64,000 bases of DNA from Pseudomonas saponiphila (GCF_900105185.1 NZ_FNTJ01000001.1:1599501-1663500), one strand, 5' to 3'; numbered from the stretch's first letter, positions 1 through 9,904 are shown. The notes: generated by a model from the sequence alone, not told the origin. A program made the numbers and translations.

Positions 1-60
1 TTCACCGGCGTCGATGTCTACACCGGCGTCTTTGTAGCTCAGGGAGGGTTGCTTGCTCAT
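1..60 (-). CDS. purM: PurM, phosphoribosylformylglycinamidine cyclo-ligase, N-terminal 20 codons only
   Basis: The reverse strand starts with ATG at 60 and reads MSKQPSLSYKDAGVDIDAGE up to the window edge. This is the usual Pseudomonas PurM N-terminus, with the conserved SYKDAGVDI element. PurM closes the imidazole ring of aminoimidazole ribonucleotide in purine synthesis, in the cytoplasm. Only the start lies in the window, so length and active site cannot be judged. It diverges from the DUF2066 gene on the plus strand. Confidence 0.85.
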   Translation of the reverse strand, partial: MSKQPSLSYKDAGVDIDAGE

Positions 61-431
61 GATCCAGGCCTTTAGGGGGGATTCAGGGGTATCGACCGAA
101 CCAGAGAGCCTGCCCGAGCACTGGGAAAGTGATTCAGGGTGCCCGGCTGGTGCCGGTCTGCGAAGGCGCGCGATTTTATCAGGCTTGAGGGGCAGCGGCC
201 ATCCTCGGGCCGACGGGTAGAGGCATATCCGCTTAAAAAAACCGTGATTGGCCGTGTTGGTGGTCTTGTCCATGCCTGTATAAGGTATAGCGCTCAAGTG
301 GCTATCGTTATGACAGCGTGAAAACAGTCGGGCGACGGGTGAATGTTTTACCGGGGGCTGTGGTCACAGCCTTGCTCGCAGTGGTTCATGCGCGCTGTTT
401 CAATCGTGTTTTTTGTCGTCGGGAATCTTCC
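61..431. other. Divergent intergenic region purM / DUF2066 gene
   Basis: These 371 bases separate the purM start from the DUF2066 start and must hold both promoters. An AT-richer patch near 230-300 contains TATAAG/TATAGC-like hexamers, but no hexamer pair is convincing. A PurR-type operator was not recognised. Open frames here (for example 139-321) have no ribosome site or recognisable product. Confidence 0.5.
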
Positions 432-1472
432 ATGCGTCTGGGTCAATTTCTGTTTGTGGGCTGTTTGTCATTGGTCAGCCTGGCGAGTCATGCCGAAACC
501 CTCAATGGCCTGTATCAGGTGCGCGAACCGGTGAGCAGTCAGTCGCCCGAGGAGCGTGACCAGGCCACTCAGCGAGCCCTGGAGACTTTGGTCCTGCGCC
601 TGACCGGCGATGCCAAGGCGGTTCAGGGGGCGGGGCTGGCGGCTATCCGCAAGGATCCGCAGCAGATCATCAGCCAATACGGCTACGACGCCGGTCCGCC
701 GGAAAGCCTGCAAGTGGACTTTGATCCGGTCAGCACCGATCGTGCGCTGCGCCAGGCGGGCCTGCCGTTGTGGGGCAGCAACCGGCCATCGATCCTGGGC
801 TGGTGGTTGAGCGATTCCACTGAGGGTTCGAGTCTGGTCGGCGACGGTCAGGCCAGTGCCGCGCCTCTGCGGCGTGCGGCGCAGCATCGCGGCCTGCCGC
901 TGCGCCTGCCTCTGGGCGATCTGGATGAACAGATCGTTGCCACGGCGCCCAACCTCGAAGGTGCCGACCCGACTCCGTTGCGCCAGGCATCGGAGCGTTA
1001 CGGCGCTGATGCGCTGCTGGCGGTGCATGCTCGTGAAGAGGGCGGGCAATGGCAGGCCAAGTGGCGTTTGTGGCTGGGCGATCAGAAAGAGCAGGGTACT
1101 GTCCAGGGCGCTGATACGGCGGCGCTGGCCGATGGCGTGCTGCTGGCGGTGAGTCAGCGCCTGGCGCCGCGTTTCGTCACGCGCCCGGGAGCCTCCAGCG
1201 AACAATTGCTGGAAGTGCAGGGCATGACCCTGGAGCACTACGCGGCGCTGGGGCATCTGTTGGAGCCTTTTGGTGCGCAGATTCAGAGCATCGACGGTGA
1301 TCGCGTGATCTATCGGGTCAATGGCAGTGCAGAGCAACTGCGGGCGCAGTTGTCCCTGGCCAGGTTGCAGGAAATTCCTGCCGGTGAGGCGCAGGCCCCT
1401 GTGCAGGGGGCTGAAGGGACGGCGCCGGCGGTTGCTGCGCCGCAGGCCGCACAATTGCGTTTTCGCTGGTAG
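432..1472 (+). CDS. DUF2066 domain-containing exported protein
   Basis: This 346-residue protein matches the DUF2066 family found next to purM in Pseudomonas and relatives; the function is unknown. The start at 432 was preferred over an in-frame GTG at 318. It is preceded by a GGGAA ribosome site seven bases upstream, and the product then begins with a clean signal peptide (MRLGQFLFVGCLSLVSLASHA). A conserved block of this family, roughly residues 30-70, has the QRALETLVLRLTGD pattern. The C-terminal ~35 residues are Ala/Pro/Gln rich and probably flexible. The product is presumably periplasmic. The next gene follows after 38 bases in the same direction, so co-transcription is likely. Confidence 0.75.
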   Translation: MRLGQFLFVGCLSLVSLASHAETLNGLYQVREPVSSQSPEERDQATQRALETLVLRLTGDAKAVQGAGLAAIRKDPQQIISQYGYDAGPPESLQVDFDPVSTDRALRQAGLPLWGSNRPSILGWWLSDSTEGSSLVGDGQASAAPLRRAAQHRGLPLRLPLGDLDEQIVATAPNLEGADPTPLRQASERYGADALLAVHAREEGGQWQAKWRLWLGDQKEQGTVQGADTAALADGVLLAVSQRLAPRFVTRPGASSEQLLEVQGMTLEHYAALGHLLEPFGAQIQSIDGDRVIYRVNGSAEQLRAQLSLARLQEIPAGEAQAPVQGAEGTAPAVAAPQAAQLRFRW

Positions 1473-1510
1473 CAGATTGGTTTCCTTCTATATAGAAGCA
1501 GGAGTGGTTT

Positions 1511-2584
1511 ATGGCTGATACGCGGCGTTGGGTCTGGTTGGGGGGCGTGCTCCTGGTCTGTGGGTTCGTCTATCTGTTGCATCCAATCCTCAGTCCGTTC
1601 CTGGTGGCGCTATTGCTGGCCTATCTGTTCGACCCGCTGGTGGATCGGCTGGAAGCGTGGGGGCTGTCGCGTACCTGGGGCGTGGTGGCGGTGTTTGCCT
1701 TGTTCACGCTGATCATCATGGCGCTGTTGCTGGTGCTGGTGCCGATGTTGGCCAAGCAGTTGCTGCGCCTCTACGAGCTGGCGCCGCAGATGCTCGATTG
1801 GGTGCAGCACACCGCCATGCCTTGGGTACAGGCCCGATTGGGCCTGGCGGATGGCTTCTGGAAGTTCGACAAGGTCAAGGCTGCGATCAGCGAGCACATG
1901 GGCCAGACCACCGACATTGTTGGCGTGGTGCTGAGCCAGGCCACTGCGTCGGGGCTGGCGCTGATCGGTTGGCTGGCCAACCTGGTGCTGATTCCGGTGG
2001 TCAGCTTCTACCTGTTGCGGGACTGGGACCTGATGATGGCCAAGATCCGCAGTCTGCTGCCGCGCAATCGCGAAGAGCAGGTGGTGTCTCTGGCGGGAGA
2101 GTGCCATGAGGTGCTAGGGGCGTTTGTCCGTGGGCAATTGCTGGTGATGCTGGCCCTGGGAATGATCTACGCGGCAGGACTGATGCTGGTGGGGCTCGAG
2201 CTGGGGTTGTTGATCGGCCTGATTGCCGGCTTGGCGGCGATCGTGCCGTACATGGGCTTTGTCATCGGTATTGGTGCGGCGCTGACTGCCGGCCTGTTCC
2301 AGTTCGGCGGTGACCTGTACCCCATGATCGGCATCGTTGCGGTGTTCATGGTGGGGCAGGCGCTGGAAGGGATGGTGCTGACGCCGTTGTTGGTGGGCGA
2401 TCGTATCGGCCTGCATCCGGTGGCGGTGATATTCGCCATTCTCGCTGGCGGTGAGCTGTTCGGTTTTACCGGGGTACTGCTGGCCTTGCCTGTGGCAGCA
2501 GTGATCATGGTGCTGGTGCGGCACGTGCATGATCTGTACAAGGATTCAGACCTCTACAGCGGTGCCGAGGATCCTGATCTGTAG
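1511..2584 (+). CDS. AI-2E family (PerM/TqsA type) membrane transporter
   Basis: A 357-residue polytopic protein of the AI-2E transporter family (Pfam AI-2E_transport). Two hydrophobic helices occupy about residues 8-75 (AYLFDPLVDRLE motif after the first pair). An amphipathic stretch at 80-145 is followed by five or six further helices, with the family glycine pattern IAGLAAIVPYMGFVIG near residue 240. The ribosome site AGGAG lies eight bases before the ATG. Members export small molecules or ions (TqsA: autoinducer-2; others: Na+/H+), so the substrate here cannot be assigned. The hda gene follows after 228 bases; this neighbourhood (purM, permease, hda) is typical of Pseudomonas. Confidence 0.85.
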   Translation: MADTRRWVWLGGVLLVCGFVYLLHPILSPFLVALLLAYLFDPLVDRLEAWGLSRTWGVVAVFALFTLIIMALLLVLVPMLAKQLLRLYELAPQMLDWVQHTAMPWVQARLGLADGFWKFDKVKAAISEHMGQTTDIVGVVLSQATASGLALIGWLANLVLIPVVSFYLLRDWDLMMAKIRSLLPRNREEQVVSLAGECHEVLGAFVRGQLLVMLALGMIYAAGLMLVGLELGLLIGLIAGLAAIVPYMGFVIGIGAALTAGLFQFGGDLYPMIGIVAVFMVGQALEGMVLTPLLVGDRIGLHPVAVIFAILAGGELFGFTGVLLALPVAAVIMVLVRHVHDLYKDSDLYSGAEDPDL

Positions 2585-2812
2585 GCCAGTGCGCAGCGAG
2601 TGACGGCAATGAGCGCCTTGCGGGCCTGCGCTGGCTAGCGCTCATTGGCGGTTGCCCGGGCTGTCAAAGTTCGTCCTTGAATGCTGTTTTGCTGACGCAA
2701 ACCTTTGATTTTGCTTGTGGTCTGCTGCATTGTGCGCTCGGCGTCACGGGTATAAACTTTGCAAACTTTACACAGAGGCCACTAACGGTTCCTTTGGAAC
2801 TGTTCAGTCAGC

Positions 2813-3517
2813 ATGAAACCGATTCAGCTGCCCCTAGGTGTGCGTCTGCGTGACGACGCCACCTTCATCAACTACTACCCAGGCGCCAATGCCGCAGCAC
2901 TCGGCTACGTCGAGCGCCTTTGCGAAGCCGACGCCGGCTGGACCGAAAGCCTGATCTATCTCTGGGGCAAGGACGGCGTGGGCCGTACGCACTTGCTGCA
3001 GGCGGCCTGTCTGCGTTTTGAGCAGTTGGGGGAGCCTGCGGTTTATCTGCCGCTGGCGGAGCTGCTGGATCGCGGTATCGAGATTCTCGACAACCTGGAG
3101 CAGTACGAGCTGGTGTGTCTGGATGACCTGCAGGCGGTAGCGGGCAAGGCTGATTGGGAGGAGGCGCTGTTCCATCTGTTCAATCGCTTGCGTGACAGTG
3201 GCCGGCGTTTGCTGATTGCCGCTTCGACCTCGCCCCGTGAGTTGCCGGTGAAGCTGGCGGATTTGAAGTCTCGACTGACCCTGGCGCTGATTTTTCAGAT
3301 GCGCCCGCTCTCCGATGAAGACAAATTGCGTGCCTTGCAGCTACGAGCGTCTCGTCGTGGACTGCATCTGACCGACGAAGTCGGGCATTTTATCCTGACC
3401 CGTGGGACCCGCAGCATGAGTGCTCTGTTCGAGCTGCTTGAGCGTCTTGATCAGGCCTCGTTGCAGGCTCAGCGCAAGCTGACCATTCCCTTCCTGAAAG
3501 AAACCCTGGGCTGGTAA
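2813..3517 (+). CDS. hda: Hda, DnaA regulatory inactivator
   Basis: A 234-residue AAA+ protein homologous to DnaA domain III, without the DnaA DNA-binding domain. Hda loaded on the beta clamp stimulates ATP hydrolysis by DnaA and so limits re-initiation of replication. The N-terminus carries a clamp-binding-like element, QLPLGV, at residues 5-10. The P-loop region is GKDGVGRTHL (about residues 52-61), where the usual Walker lysine is replaced by arginine, as is common in Hda. Walker B is CLDDLQAV (about 102-109). A sensor-II-like end with RGTRSMSALFELLERLD follows. It sits alone between the permease and the NlpC genes, with its own 228-base upstream region. Confidence 0.92.
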   Translation: MKPIQLPLGVRLRDDATFINYYPGANAAALGYVERLCEADAGWTESLIYLWGKDGVGRTHLLQAACLRFEQLGEPAVYLPLAELLDRGIEILDNLEQYELVCLDDLQAVAGKADWEEALFHLFNRLRDSGRRLLIAASTSPRELPVKLADLKSRLTLALIFQMRPLSDEDKLRALQLRASRRGLHLTDEVGHFILTRGTRSMSALFELLERLDQASLQAQRKLTIPFLKETLGW

Positions 3518-3740
3518 AACCAAGGCTTGCAGCCGTTTTCTTGCAGGTCTTCGGCATATTTCAGGCGTCAGAAAGCGCGCCTTTGGAAGGGTTTCCAAAG
3601 ACGGTTGGACTTTAAATGGGCTTAAAGCCTTAGATGTACGGAAGAAACTCATAAGTCACATTCTGATCGATTGAATTTGCAAATGAGGGCGATAGAAGGC
3701 ATAGTCGCGTCTTCATTTATTTCAAGCCACGGTCGTGCCC

Positions 3741-4361
3741 ATGCTAAATCGCTTCGCACCCCTCGTGCCTCTCGCACTCGTTACCCTGTTGTTTGGTTGC
3801 GCTTCCCACACTCCGGTGTCTCAGCAGCAAGCTGGCCAACAGGCTCAAGTCTCCGTCAAAAATCAGTCTTCCGCTGTTTACCAGGAAGAGCTGGCAACTG
3901 AAAAGGAACTGGCAGAGTTCTCTGACAGCAAGCCTTACCAGTTGCCAGTTCTGGCTGACAGCATCCTCGAGCGCGGCATGTCCCTGATCGGTACCCGCTA
4001 CCGTTTCGGTGGTACCTCGGAAGCCGGCTTCGATTGCAGCGGTTTCATCGGCTATCTGTTTCGCGAAGAGGCGGGCATGAATCTGCCGCGCTCCACTCGC
4101 GAAATGATCAACGTCAAGGCCCCTCTGGTGGCGCGCAACAACCTCAAGCCGGGTGATTTGCTGTTCTTTAGCACCAACGGTCGCGGGCGCGTCAGCCATG
4201 CCGGTATCTACCTGGGCGATGATCAGTTCATCCACTCCAGCAGCCGCCGCAGCGGTGGTGTGCGGGTCGATAGCTTGGGCGACAGCTACTGGAGCAAGAC
4301 CTTCATCGAAGCCAAGCGCGCGCTCGCCATGGCGCCAACCGTGGTCACTGCCCGCAAATAA
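3741..4361 (+). CDS. NlpC/P60 family peptidoglycan hydrolase lipoprotein, copy 1
   Basis: A 206-residue lipoprotein. The signal peptide ends in the lipobox LLFGC near residue 20, so the mature protein is probably anchored in a membrane. The NlpC/P60 domain spans about residues 75-195. It has the catalytic cysteine in FDCSGFIGY, the histidine in SHAGIYLG and a second polar residue in FIHSSS. These enzymes cut gamma-D-Glu-diaminopimelate stem-peptide bonds of peptidoglycan. An alternative GTG start lies two codons upstream at 3735; the ATG gives the shorter, more typical signal peptide. A second paralogue follows 164 bases downstream, separated by a strong terminator. Confidence 0.88.
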   Translation: MLNRFAPLVPLALVTLLFGCASHTPVSQQQAGQQAQVSVKNQSSAVYQEELATEKELAEFSDSKPYQLPVLADSILERGMSLIGTRYRFGGTSEAGFDCSGFIGYLFREEAGMNLPRSTREMINVKAPLVARNNLKPGDLLFFSTNGRGRVSHAGIYLGDDQFIHSSSRRSGGVRVDSLGDSYWSKTFIEAKRALAMAPTVVTARK

Positions 4362-4443
4362 GCGGATAGTTTGTAGGGCGAAGTTAAAGTCTTACTTGAA
4401 GTTTGGCGCGTAGACGCTAGAATCCTGATCTATTGTTGAAACT

Positions 4444-4477
4444 AACCGCGTAAGCCCTGCTTACGCGGTTTTGTTTT
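4444..4477 (+). terminator. Intrinsic terminator after first NlpC/P60 gene
   Basis: A perfect 12-base-pair stem (4444-4455 with 4459-4470) has a three-base loop and is followed by a T-rich run to 4477. It separates the two NlpC/P60 genes, which therefore probably have separate transcripts. Confidence 0.85.
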
Positions 4478-4525
4478 CAGTACCACGGCAGAGAAAGCCG
4501 CATCCCGATCAGGATTGTTCAGCTT

Positions 4526-5059
4526 ATGTCGACCTCGGCCCGATTTGCCCTTATTGCCCTCGCCGCGCTGCTCAGCGCCTGCGCCAGCCGTACTCCGCCA
4601 CCTGCGCCTGTGGTACGTGCACCGGTTTTCAACTCCTCCCAGGCCTTTTCTCCCGTCGCTGAAGATGTGCTGTTCCGCGCCTTGGGGCTGGTCGGCACGC
4701 CTTATCGTTGGGGCGGCAATACTCCGGATTCCGGGTTCGATTGCAGCGGCCTGATTGGCTATGTCTACCGCGATGCCGCGGGTATCTCCCTGCCACGTTC
4801 GACCCGGGAAATGATCGGTATGCAGGCGCCGGACGTGGGCAAGAACGCTCTGCAAACCGGTGACCTGATCTTCTTCGCCACCAATGGCGGCTCCCAGGTC
4901 AGTCATGCCGGGATCTATGTCGGCGAGGGGCGTTTTGTCCATGCCCCGGCCACCGGTGGTACGGTGAAGCTCGACAGCCTGTCCAAGGCCTACTGGCAGA
5001 AAGCCTACCTGAGCGCCAAGCGCGTGCTGCAGCCGGAACATCTGGCGCACAATCCATAA
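4526..5059 (+). CDS. NlpC/P60 family peptidoglycan hydrolase lipoprotein, copy 2
   Basis: A 177-residue lipoprotein with lipobox LLSAC at about residue 18 and an NlpC/P60 domain over residues 45-165. The catalytic cysteine is in FDCSGLIGY and the histidine in SHAGIYVG; a second histidine is in FVHAPA. It is clearly paralogous to the upstream gene: the spacing of all motifs is the same, and both share the LPRSTREMI segment after the active site. The shorter linker between lipid anchor and domain is the main difference. The methyltransferase gene starts 22 bases downstream. Confidence 0.88.
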   Translation: MSTSARFALIALAALLSACASRTPPPAPVVRAPVFNSSQAFSPVAEDVLFRALGLVGTPYRWGGNTPDSGFDCSGLIGYVYRDAAGISLPRSTREMIGMQAPDVGKNALQTGDLIFFATNGGSQVSHAGIYVGEGRFVHAPATGGTVKLDSLSKAYWQKAYLSAKRVLQPEHLAHNP

Positions 5060-5081
5060 TTCCACTCTGGTCGAGGTGCTT

Positions 5082-5744
5082 GTGACTGCGCGTACGCTCA
5101 ACCTCGACGATGCCCTGTATCAATACCTGTTGGATGTTTCCCTGCGCGAAACGCCGCTGCTGCGACGTCTGCGGGATGAAACCCAGGCCCTGCCCAATGC
5201 CCGTTGGCAGGTAGCGCCGGAGCAGGGGCAGTTTCTTGCGCTGCTGATCAAGCTGACCGCTGCTCGCCAGGTGCTGGAAGTGGGAACCTTTACCGGCTAT
5301 AGCGCCTTGTGCATGGCTCAGGCCCTTCCCTCTGACGGCTCGTTGATCTGTTGCGACCTGCCCGGTGACTACAACGCCACGGCCCGCCGTTACTGGCAGG
5401 AGGCGGGCCTTGAGCAACGCATCGAGCTGCGCCTGGCTCCGGCGCTGGAAACCCTGGTCGGCCTGGAGCTGGCCGGCCGGCATGAGTCTTTCGACTTGAT
5501 CTTCATCGATGCCGATAAAGCCAATTACCCGGCCTATCTGGAGTCCGCCTTGCGTCTGTTGCGAGTCGGTGGCCTGGCGGTATTCGACAACACCTTGTGG
5601 AGCGGGCGTGTGCTGGAGGTGGCGCCCGCCAGCGAAGATACCCGAGCCATCCAGGCGCTCAATCGGGCCTTGAAGGATGACTCGCGCATCGACTTGTCTC
5701 TGCTGCCCCTGGGGGACGGCTTGACCCTGTGCCGCAAGCGCTGA
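5082..5744 (+). CDS. Class I SAM-dependent O-methyltransferase (CCoAOMT-like)
   Basis: A 220-residue methyltransferase of the caffeoyl-CoA/catechol O-methyltransferase family. The SAM-binding motif I is VLEVGTFTGYSALCMA (about residues 68-83). The metal/catalytic motif is FIDADKANYPAYLE (about 145-158), followed by DNTLWSGRV. GTG at 5082 was chosen because GAGG at 5073-5076 lies five bases before it; a GTG at 5076 is also in frame. The product is cytoplasmic and the acceptor substrate is unknown. Its stop is two bases from the stop of the convergent sugar dehydrogenase gene. Confidence 0.85.
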   Translation: MTARTLNLDDALYQYLLDVSLRETPLLRRLRDETQALPNARWQVAPEQGQFLALLIKLTAARQVLEVGTFTGYSALCMAQALPSDGSLICCDLPGDYNATARRYWQEAGLEQRIELRLAPALETLVGLELAGRHESFDLIFIDADKANYPAYLESALRLLRVGGLAVFDNTLWSGRVLEVAPASEDTRAIQALNRALKDDSRIDLSLLPLGDGLTLCRKR

Positions 5745-5745
5745 G

Positions 5746-7065
5746 TCAGGGGGCTTTGGCAGCCGATACCCGCCAGATCGTGTTGCCGACGTCATCGGCC
5801 ACCAGCAAGTCGCCTTGCCGATCGATCACTACCCCAACCGGGCGTCCATAGGCTTTTTCATCGGCGCTGAGAAAGCCGCTGAGCACGTCCACGGGTGGTC
5901 CCTGGGGCTTGCCGGCGCTGAAGGGGACGAAGATGACTTTGTAGCCACTGTGGGGCTTGCGGTTCCATGAGCCATGCTGACCGATGAACGCGCCTTCGTT
6001 GAACGGGGCGGGGAGCTTGCTGCCTTGGGCGAAGGTCAGCCCCAGAGAGGCGGTGTGCGGGCCAACGGCGTAGTCCGGGGCAATGGCCTTGCTCACCAGG
6101 TCGAGGTTTTGCGGTTTGACTCGGACATCCACATGCTGCCCGTAGTAGCTGAAGGGCCAGCCGTAGAAGGCGCCGTCCTTGACCGAGGTGATGTAGTCCG
6201 GCACTAGGTCGCTGCCGATCTCGTCGCGCTCGTTCACCGCGGTCCACAGCGCCCCGCTGACCGGCTCCCAGGCCAGACCGTTGGGATTGCGCAAGCCGGT
6301 GGCGAACAGGCGATGCTGCCCGCTGGTCCGATCCACCTCCCAGATCGCCGCGCGGCCCTGTTCCTGGTTCAGGCCATTTTCCCCGACGTTGCTGTTGGAG
6401 CCGACGGTGACGTAGAGCTTGCTCCCGTCCGGGCTGGCGATAACGTTCTTGGTCCAATGGTGATTGAGTGTGCCACCGGGCAGGTCGACGACCTTGGTGC
6501 CGGCCGCAGTGATCCGGGTGTCGCCGTTCTGGTAAGGAAAGCGCAGCAGCTTGTCGGTGTCCGCCACATACAGGTCATTGCCGACCAGGGTCATGCCAAA
6601 CGGCGAATTCAGGTGGTCCAGGAACACGCTGCGGGTTTCGGCCACGCCATCGTGATCCTGGTCCCTCAGCAGGGTAATGCGGTTGGCGCTGGGTACCGCA
6701 GCGCCGGCGCGGCCCATGATTTTCCCGGCGATCCAGCCGCGAATGCCCTGGCTGTCATCGGGTTTGGGCGGTGCGTTGGTTTCCGCCACCAACACGTCGC
6801 CGTTGGGCAGGACATAGAGCCAGCGTGGATGATCGAGGTTTTCGGCGAAGGCATTGACCTGGGTGCCGGCTGCCGCCAGTGGTTTGGTGCCCTTGGGCCA
6901 GCCAATCGCCGGGGCGATGTTCACCGTGGGAATCAGCGTCGGGTTGGGTTCCGGCAGCTTGGGGGTCGGGCCGGTGCCGTCGGAAACTTGCAGGCTGGAG
7001 GTTTCGCCGCAGGCCGTAAGGCTGGCGGCGATCGCGATAAGCAAAGCGTGTCGAGACTTGAGCAT
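5746..7065 (-). CDS. PQQ-dependent sugar dehydrogenase family lipoprotein (sorbosone dehydrogenase-like)
   Basis: A 439-residue beta-propeller protein of the soluble-glucose/L-sorbosone dehydrogenase family. A lipobox, SLTAC, at residues 15-19 indicates a lipid anchor, so the enzyme acts in the periplasm. Family signatures include [18 protein letters not shown] (about residue 255), the conserved [14 protein letters not shown] block near 385, and a C-terminal [17 protein letters not shown] strand. Such enzymes oxidise aldoses or sorbosone with PQQ, but many family members have no tested substrate. No PQQ genes are in the window. Confidence 0.85.
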   Translation of the reverse strand: MLKSRHALLIAIAASLTACGETSSLQVSDGTGPTPKLPEPNPTLIPTVNIAPAIGWPKGTKPLAAAGTQVNAFAENLDHPRWLYVLPNGDVLVAETNAPPKPDDSQGIRGWIAGKIMGRAGAAVPSANRITLLRDQDHDGVAETRSVFLDHLNSPFGMTLVGNDLYVADTDKLLRFPYQNGDTRITAAGTKVVDLPGGTLNHHWTKNVIASPDGSKLYVTVGSNSNVGENGLNQEQGRAAIWEVDRTSGQHRLFATGLRNPNGLAWEPVSGALWTAVNERDEIGSDLVPDYITSVKDGAFYGWPFSYYGQHVDVRVKPQNLDLVSKAIAPDYAVGPHTASLGLTFAQGSKLPAPFNEGAFIGQHGSWNRKPHSGYKVIFVPFSAGKPQGPPVDVLSGFLSADEKAYGRPVGVVIDRQGDLLVADDVGNTIWRVSAAKAP

Positions 7066-7135
7066 GCTGATTTCCCTATGAGTGCACGGACGTCCTTGTC
7101 ATAGAGGAGCATAGCCGGCGTATGGTTCCGCCTGA

Positions 7136-7415
7136 TCAGCGAGCCTCCTTGAACAGTACGGCAACCCCGGGATGGTACTGGCCGGCCTCGTTGCGCAACT
7201 TGCGATAGGCATACGGAAAGTACCAGGCCACCGCGCAGCAGTGTTCCTTTTGCAGTTCGTCGAGCATGTCCTGAAGTTCTTCCGGGGTGGCACTGTGCTG
7301 AGCCTTTTGCGGGCTGACAAACAGGCAGCCGAGCCGCAGGTCGCTGGGGTAGCTGATTTTTCTCGCGTCACCGGCAACGTCGAGCAAGGCCTGGGTCAGG
7401 TGCAAGCCATTGACC
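7136..7415 (-). pseudogene. 3' part of an unknown gene split by the IS21-like element
   Basis: This stretch encodes the last 90 residues of a cytoplasmic-looking protein (LHLTQALLDVAGDARKISYP through HPGVAVLFKEAR). It has no start of its own apart from a TTG at the insertion edge. Its first seven bases, 7409-7415, are the target duplication ATTGACC. Joined to 10057-10365 with one target copy removed, the frame reads QRWPQVN-GLHLTQAL without a gap, giving an ancestral 193-residue protein. I do not recognise a family. The fragment is probably not translated, as no ribosome site remains. Confidence 0.85.
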
Positions 7416-7508
7416 TGCGGATTTCGGTGAACGTGACCGAGCGTTTCGCTAATACGTGACCGGTGCTTCCACCCCGGTTGCGCGGGTTCTGGATTGTAAT
7501 CGCATCGG

Positions 7509-8258
7509 TCACGATGCGGCTTGTTCCTCGGCTTTTTTTCGGCGCAGCGACTCGCCTTTCATCGTCAGTCGGTAGGCGTTGTGCACCAGGCGGTCGAGGA
7601 TGGCATCGGCCAGGGTCGGGTCGTTGATCCAGCCGTGCCAGTGCTCGATGGGCAGTTGGCTCGTCAGGATGGTGGAGCGGCTGCCAGCGCGGTCGTCGAT
7701 CACCTCCAGCAGGTCATGCCGGGCTCCTTCCTCCAGCGGGGCTAGCGCCCAGTCGTCCAGCACCAGGACGTCGACCTTTGCCAGCTGTTGCAGGGTACGG
7801 CCGAAGCTGCCGTCGCCATGAGCGATGCGCAGTTGTTCCAGCAGGCGCGGGGTGCGCAGGTACAGGGTGCTATAGCCCTGGCGGCAGGCCTGGTTGCCCA
7901 GGGCGCAGGCCAGCCAGGTTTTGCCGGCACCGGTCGGGCCGGTCAGCAGCAGGTTGTGCTGCTGGCGGATCCAGTCGCCACTGGCCAGGGTGGCGATCAG
8001 ACGCTCGTCCAGGGCGCGTCCGGTGCGGCGGTCGAGATCTTCCAGGCAGGCGTTGGCGTACTTGAGCTTGGCCTTCTTGCGCAGCCGTACCAGGCGCTGG
8101 TTGTCACGCCAGGCCAGTTCGCGGTCGAGCAGTAGGCCGAGGCGTTCATCGAAGCTCAGGCTGTGGCTGGCCGGCAGCGTCCATTGCTCTTCCAGGGCGC
8201 GGGCCATGCCGTCCAGGCGTAGCTGGTGCAGTTGATTCAGGGTGTGTTGCGGCATCAT
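7509..8258 (-). CDS. istB: IstB, IS21-family transposition helper ATPase (copy 1)
   Basis: A 249-residue DnaC-like AAA+ ATPase that assembles on DNA and activates IstA. Walker A is [16 protein letters not shown] (about residues 97-112) and Walker B is [11 protein letters not shown] (about 156-166). A conserved [10 protein letters not shown] follows. The start at 8258 (MMPQHTLNQ) lies inside the end of istA: the genes overlap by 113 bases in different frames, implying translational coupling. A longer upstream frame exists but runs in shadow of istA. The stop codon falls within one of the terminal CGGTCACG repeats. Confidence 0.93.
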   Translation of the reverse strand: MMPQHTLNQLHQLRLDGMARALEEQWTLPASHSLSFDERLGLLLDRELAWRDNQRLVRLRKKAKLKYANACLEDLDRRTGRALDERLIATLASGDWIRQQHNLLLTGPTGAGKTWLACALGNQACRQGYSTLYLRTPRLLEQLRIAHGDGSFGRTLQQLAKVDVLVLDDWALAPLEEGARHDLLEVIDDRAGSRSTILTSQLPIEHWHGWINDPTLADAILDRLVHNAYRLTMKGESLRRKKAEEQAAS

Positions 8259-9831
8259 CGAACAGCTCCTGTTGCGGGGGTTGGTAGTAGTCGGCGCCAC
8301 GGACGTTCTCGTGGTCGCCGGGTAAGGTCGTTTCGGCGGCACGCTGGGGCAGCGGCTGTTGATCCAGGCCTTGCTGGAGCAGGTTGCGCACGCTGCGCCC
8401 GGTGAAGGCGCGCAGGTGTACGGCACGTTCGGCAGCGGCTTCCAGGCGTGCATTGCCATAGCGCCGGGCCAGCGAGAGCAGGCCGAGGCAGGCGCGGTAG
8501 CCCATCTCCGGGTGCGGCTTGTGGGTCAGTTGGTGATCGATCAGTTGGCGCGTGTAGGGGCCGATCCGCGCGCCCCAGTCGAGCAGGCGTTGTGGCGTCC
8601 ATTCGCGATGCGCCTGGTGCGCCGCGGGCATGTGCTCGCGCTGGGTACTGTAAGCGCCGCGTCGCCCCAGCAGCAGGTGGCTGGCCACCCGCCGGTTGCC
8701 ATGCAGCACTTCCAGGGTGTGTGCCGTCAGTCGCACGTCCACGTTCTGCCGGGCCAGGGCGGAGGGCACGCTGTAGAAGCTGCCATTGACCTCGATGTGG
8801 TAGTCGATGCTGACCTTGCAGCGCTTGAAGGTGGCGACCTCGTAGGGATGCACCGGCAGCGCTCGCAAGGCCGGGCGATCCAGGCGCTCGAACCAGTCGC
8901 GCCGGCAGCCATCGAGCCGCTTGAACGGGCGCCGATTCAGATCCTCCAGCAGCTCGGCGATGGCCTGGTTAAGCGCATGCAGGCTGAAGAACTGCCGATG
9001 GCGCAGCCGCGCCATGATCCAGCGCTCGACCACCTGCACCGCCACCTCGGCCTTGGCCTTGTCCTGAGGCTTGCGTGGCCGTGCCGGCAGGATCACCGTC
9101 TGGTAATGACGCGCGCACTCCAGCGTGGCCCGGTTCAGGCCCGGCTCGTAGCGATCCGGCTGGGCGACCAGGGCGCGCGGATTGTCCGGCACAACCATTT
9201 CCGGCACGCCGCCAAAGTAGGTCAGAGCCTGGCCCAGCGAGGTCAGCCAGTCCACCTGGGTTTCGCCTGGCGTCGCGCAGGCATAGGTGTAATTCGAGGC
9301 GCCCAGGGCGGCGACGAAGATGTGCGCCCGGCGCACTTCGCCGGTGGCCGGGTCGACCACCGGCAGCGTCGGCCCGGCATAGTCGATGAATAGCTTCTCG
9401 CCCGCACGGTGCAGCTGACGCATCGAACGTTTGAGCGTCTGGGCGTAGCGCCGGTAGTGCTCGACGAACTGGGTGTAGCGGTAGGTCGGCTGGCCCGCAT
9501 GCGCGGCGAGATATTCCTCCCACAGCAGCTGCAAGGTCACGCCCTTGCGTCGCAACTCGCGGTGGATGCTCAGCACATCGGGCAGCACTCGCTCACCGCG
9601 CGGCTTGTTCGTCGACGTCGGTGCAAACAAGGCGGCCGCCAGCGCGGCCTCGTCCATGGCCACCAGCGCCGGCCAGTCCAGCCCGGCCACCCGCGCCGCC
9701 GCGATGTACTTGCTAACCACGCCCTTGGACAGCTGCAAGGCACGGGCAATCTTCTCGTGGGACAAGCCGGCCTCAAACTTGAGGCGCAGACATTCTTTGA
9801 TGTTTCGCATGGCTACTCGCGGCGCCGCCAT
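8146..9831 (-). CDS. istA: IstA, IS21-family transposase (copy 1)
   Basis: A 561-residue transposase. The N-terminus has a helix-turn-helix ([21 protein letters not shown], about residues 23-43). The retroviral-integrase-type core follows, with acidic residues in FIDYAG (about 148-150), VPDN (about 213-216) and KAKAEVAVQ (about 260). A beta-barrel-like region then includes [15 protein letters not shown] residues. The ~50 C-terminal residues overlap istB and are Pro/Ala rich, longer than in many IstA proteins. An internal ATG at 9810 is an alternative start. The copy at 47871-49556 has the same translated sequence. Confidence 0.93.
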   Translation of the reverse strand: MAAPRVAMRNIKECLRLKFEAGLSHEKIARALQLSKGVVSKYIAAARVAGLDWPALVAMDEAALAAALFAPTSTNKPRGERVLPDVLSIHRELRRKGVTLQLLWEEYLAAHAGQPTYRYTQFVEHYRRYAQTLKRSMRQLHRAGEKLFIDYAGPTLPVVDPATGEVRRAHIFVAALGASNYTYACATPGETQVDWLTSLGQALTYFGGVPEMVVPDNPRALVAQPDRYEPGLNRATLECARHYQTVILPARPRKPQDKAKAEVAVQVVERWIMARLRHRQFFSLHALNQAIAELLEDLNRRPFKRLDGCRRDWFERLDRPALRALPVHPYEVATFKRCKVSIDYHIEVNGSFYSVPSALARQNVDVRLTAHTLEVLHGNRRVASHLLLGRRGAYSTQREHMPAAHQAHREWTPQRLLDWGARIGPYTRQLIDHQLTHKPHPEMGYRACLGLLSLARRYGNARLEAAAERAVHLRAFTGRSVRNLLQQGLDQQPLPQRAAETTLPGDHENVRGADYYQPPQQELFDDAATHPESTAPATPGRHGPRPGRAMDAAGQPQPELR

Positions 9832-9904
9832 CTTCCTCTCCCGAAATCGGTCGAGGATGGCGGCGCATCAGGTCATGCGCAACGAAGGGGAAGGCTTTCG
9901 CTAA

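Noticed and set aside
318..431. Upstream extension of the DUF2066 gene
   Set aside because: No ribosome site and no homologous N-terminus; the signal peptide begins at 432.
8259..8459. N-terminal extension of istB
   Set aside because: It lies in shadow of istA; IstB proteins begin with [14 protein letters not shown] sequence.
8359..9393. 344-codon open frame on the plus strand inside the IS
   Set aside because: Antisense to istA, repeated in both copies; no recognisable protein.
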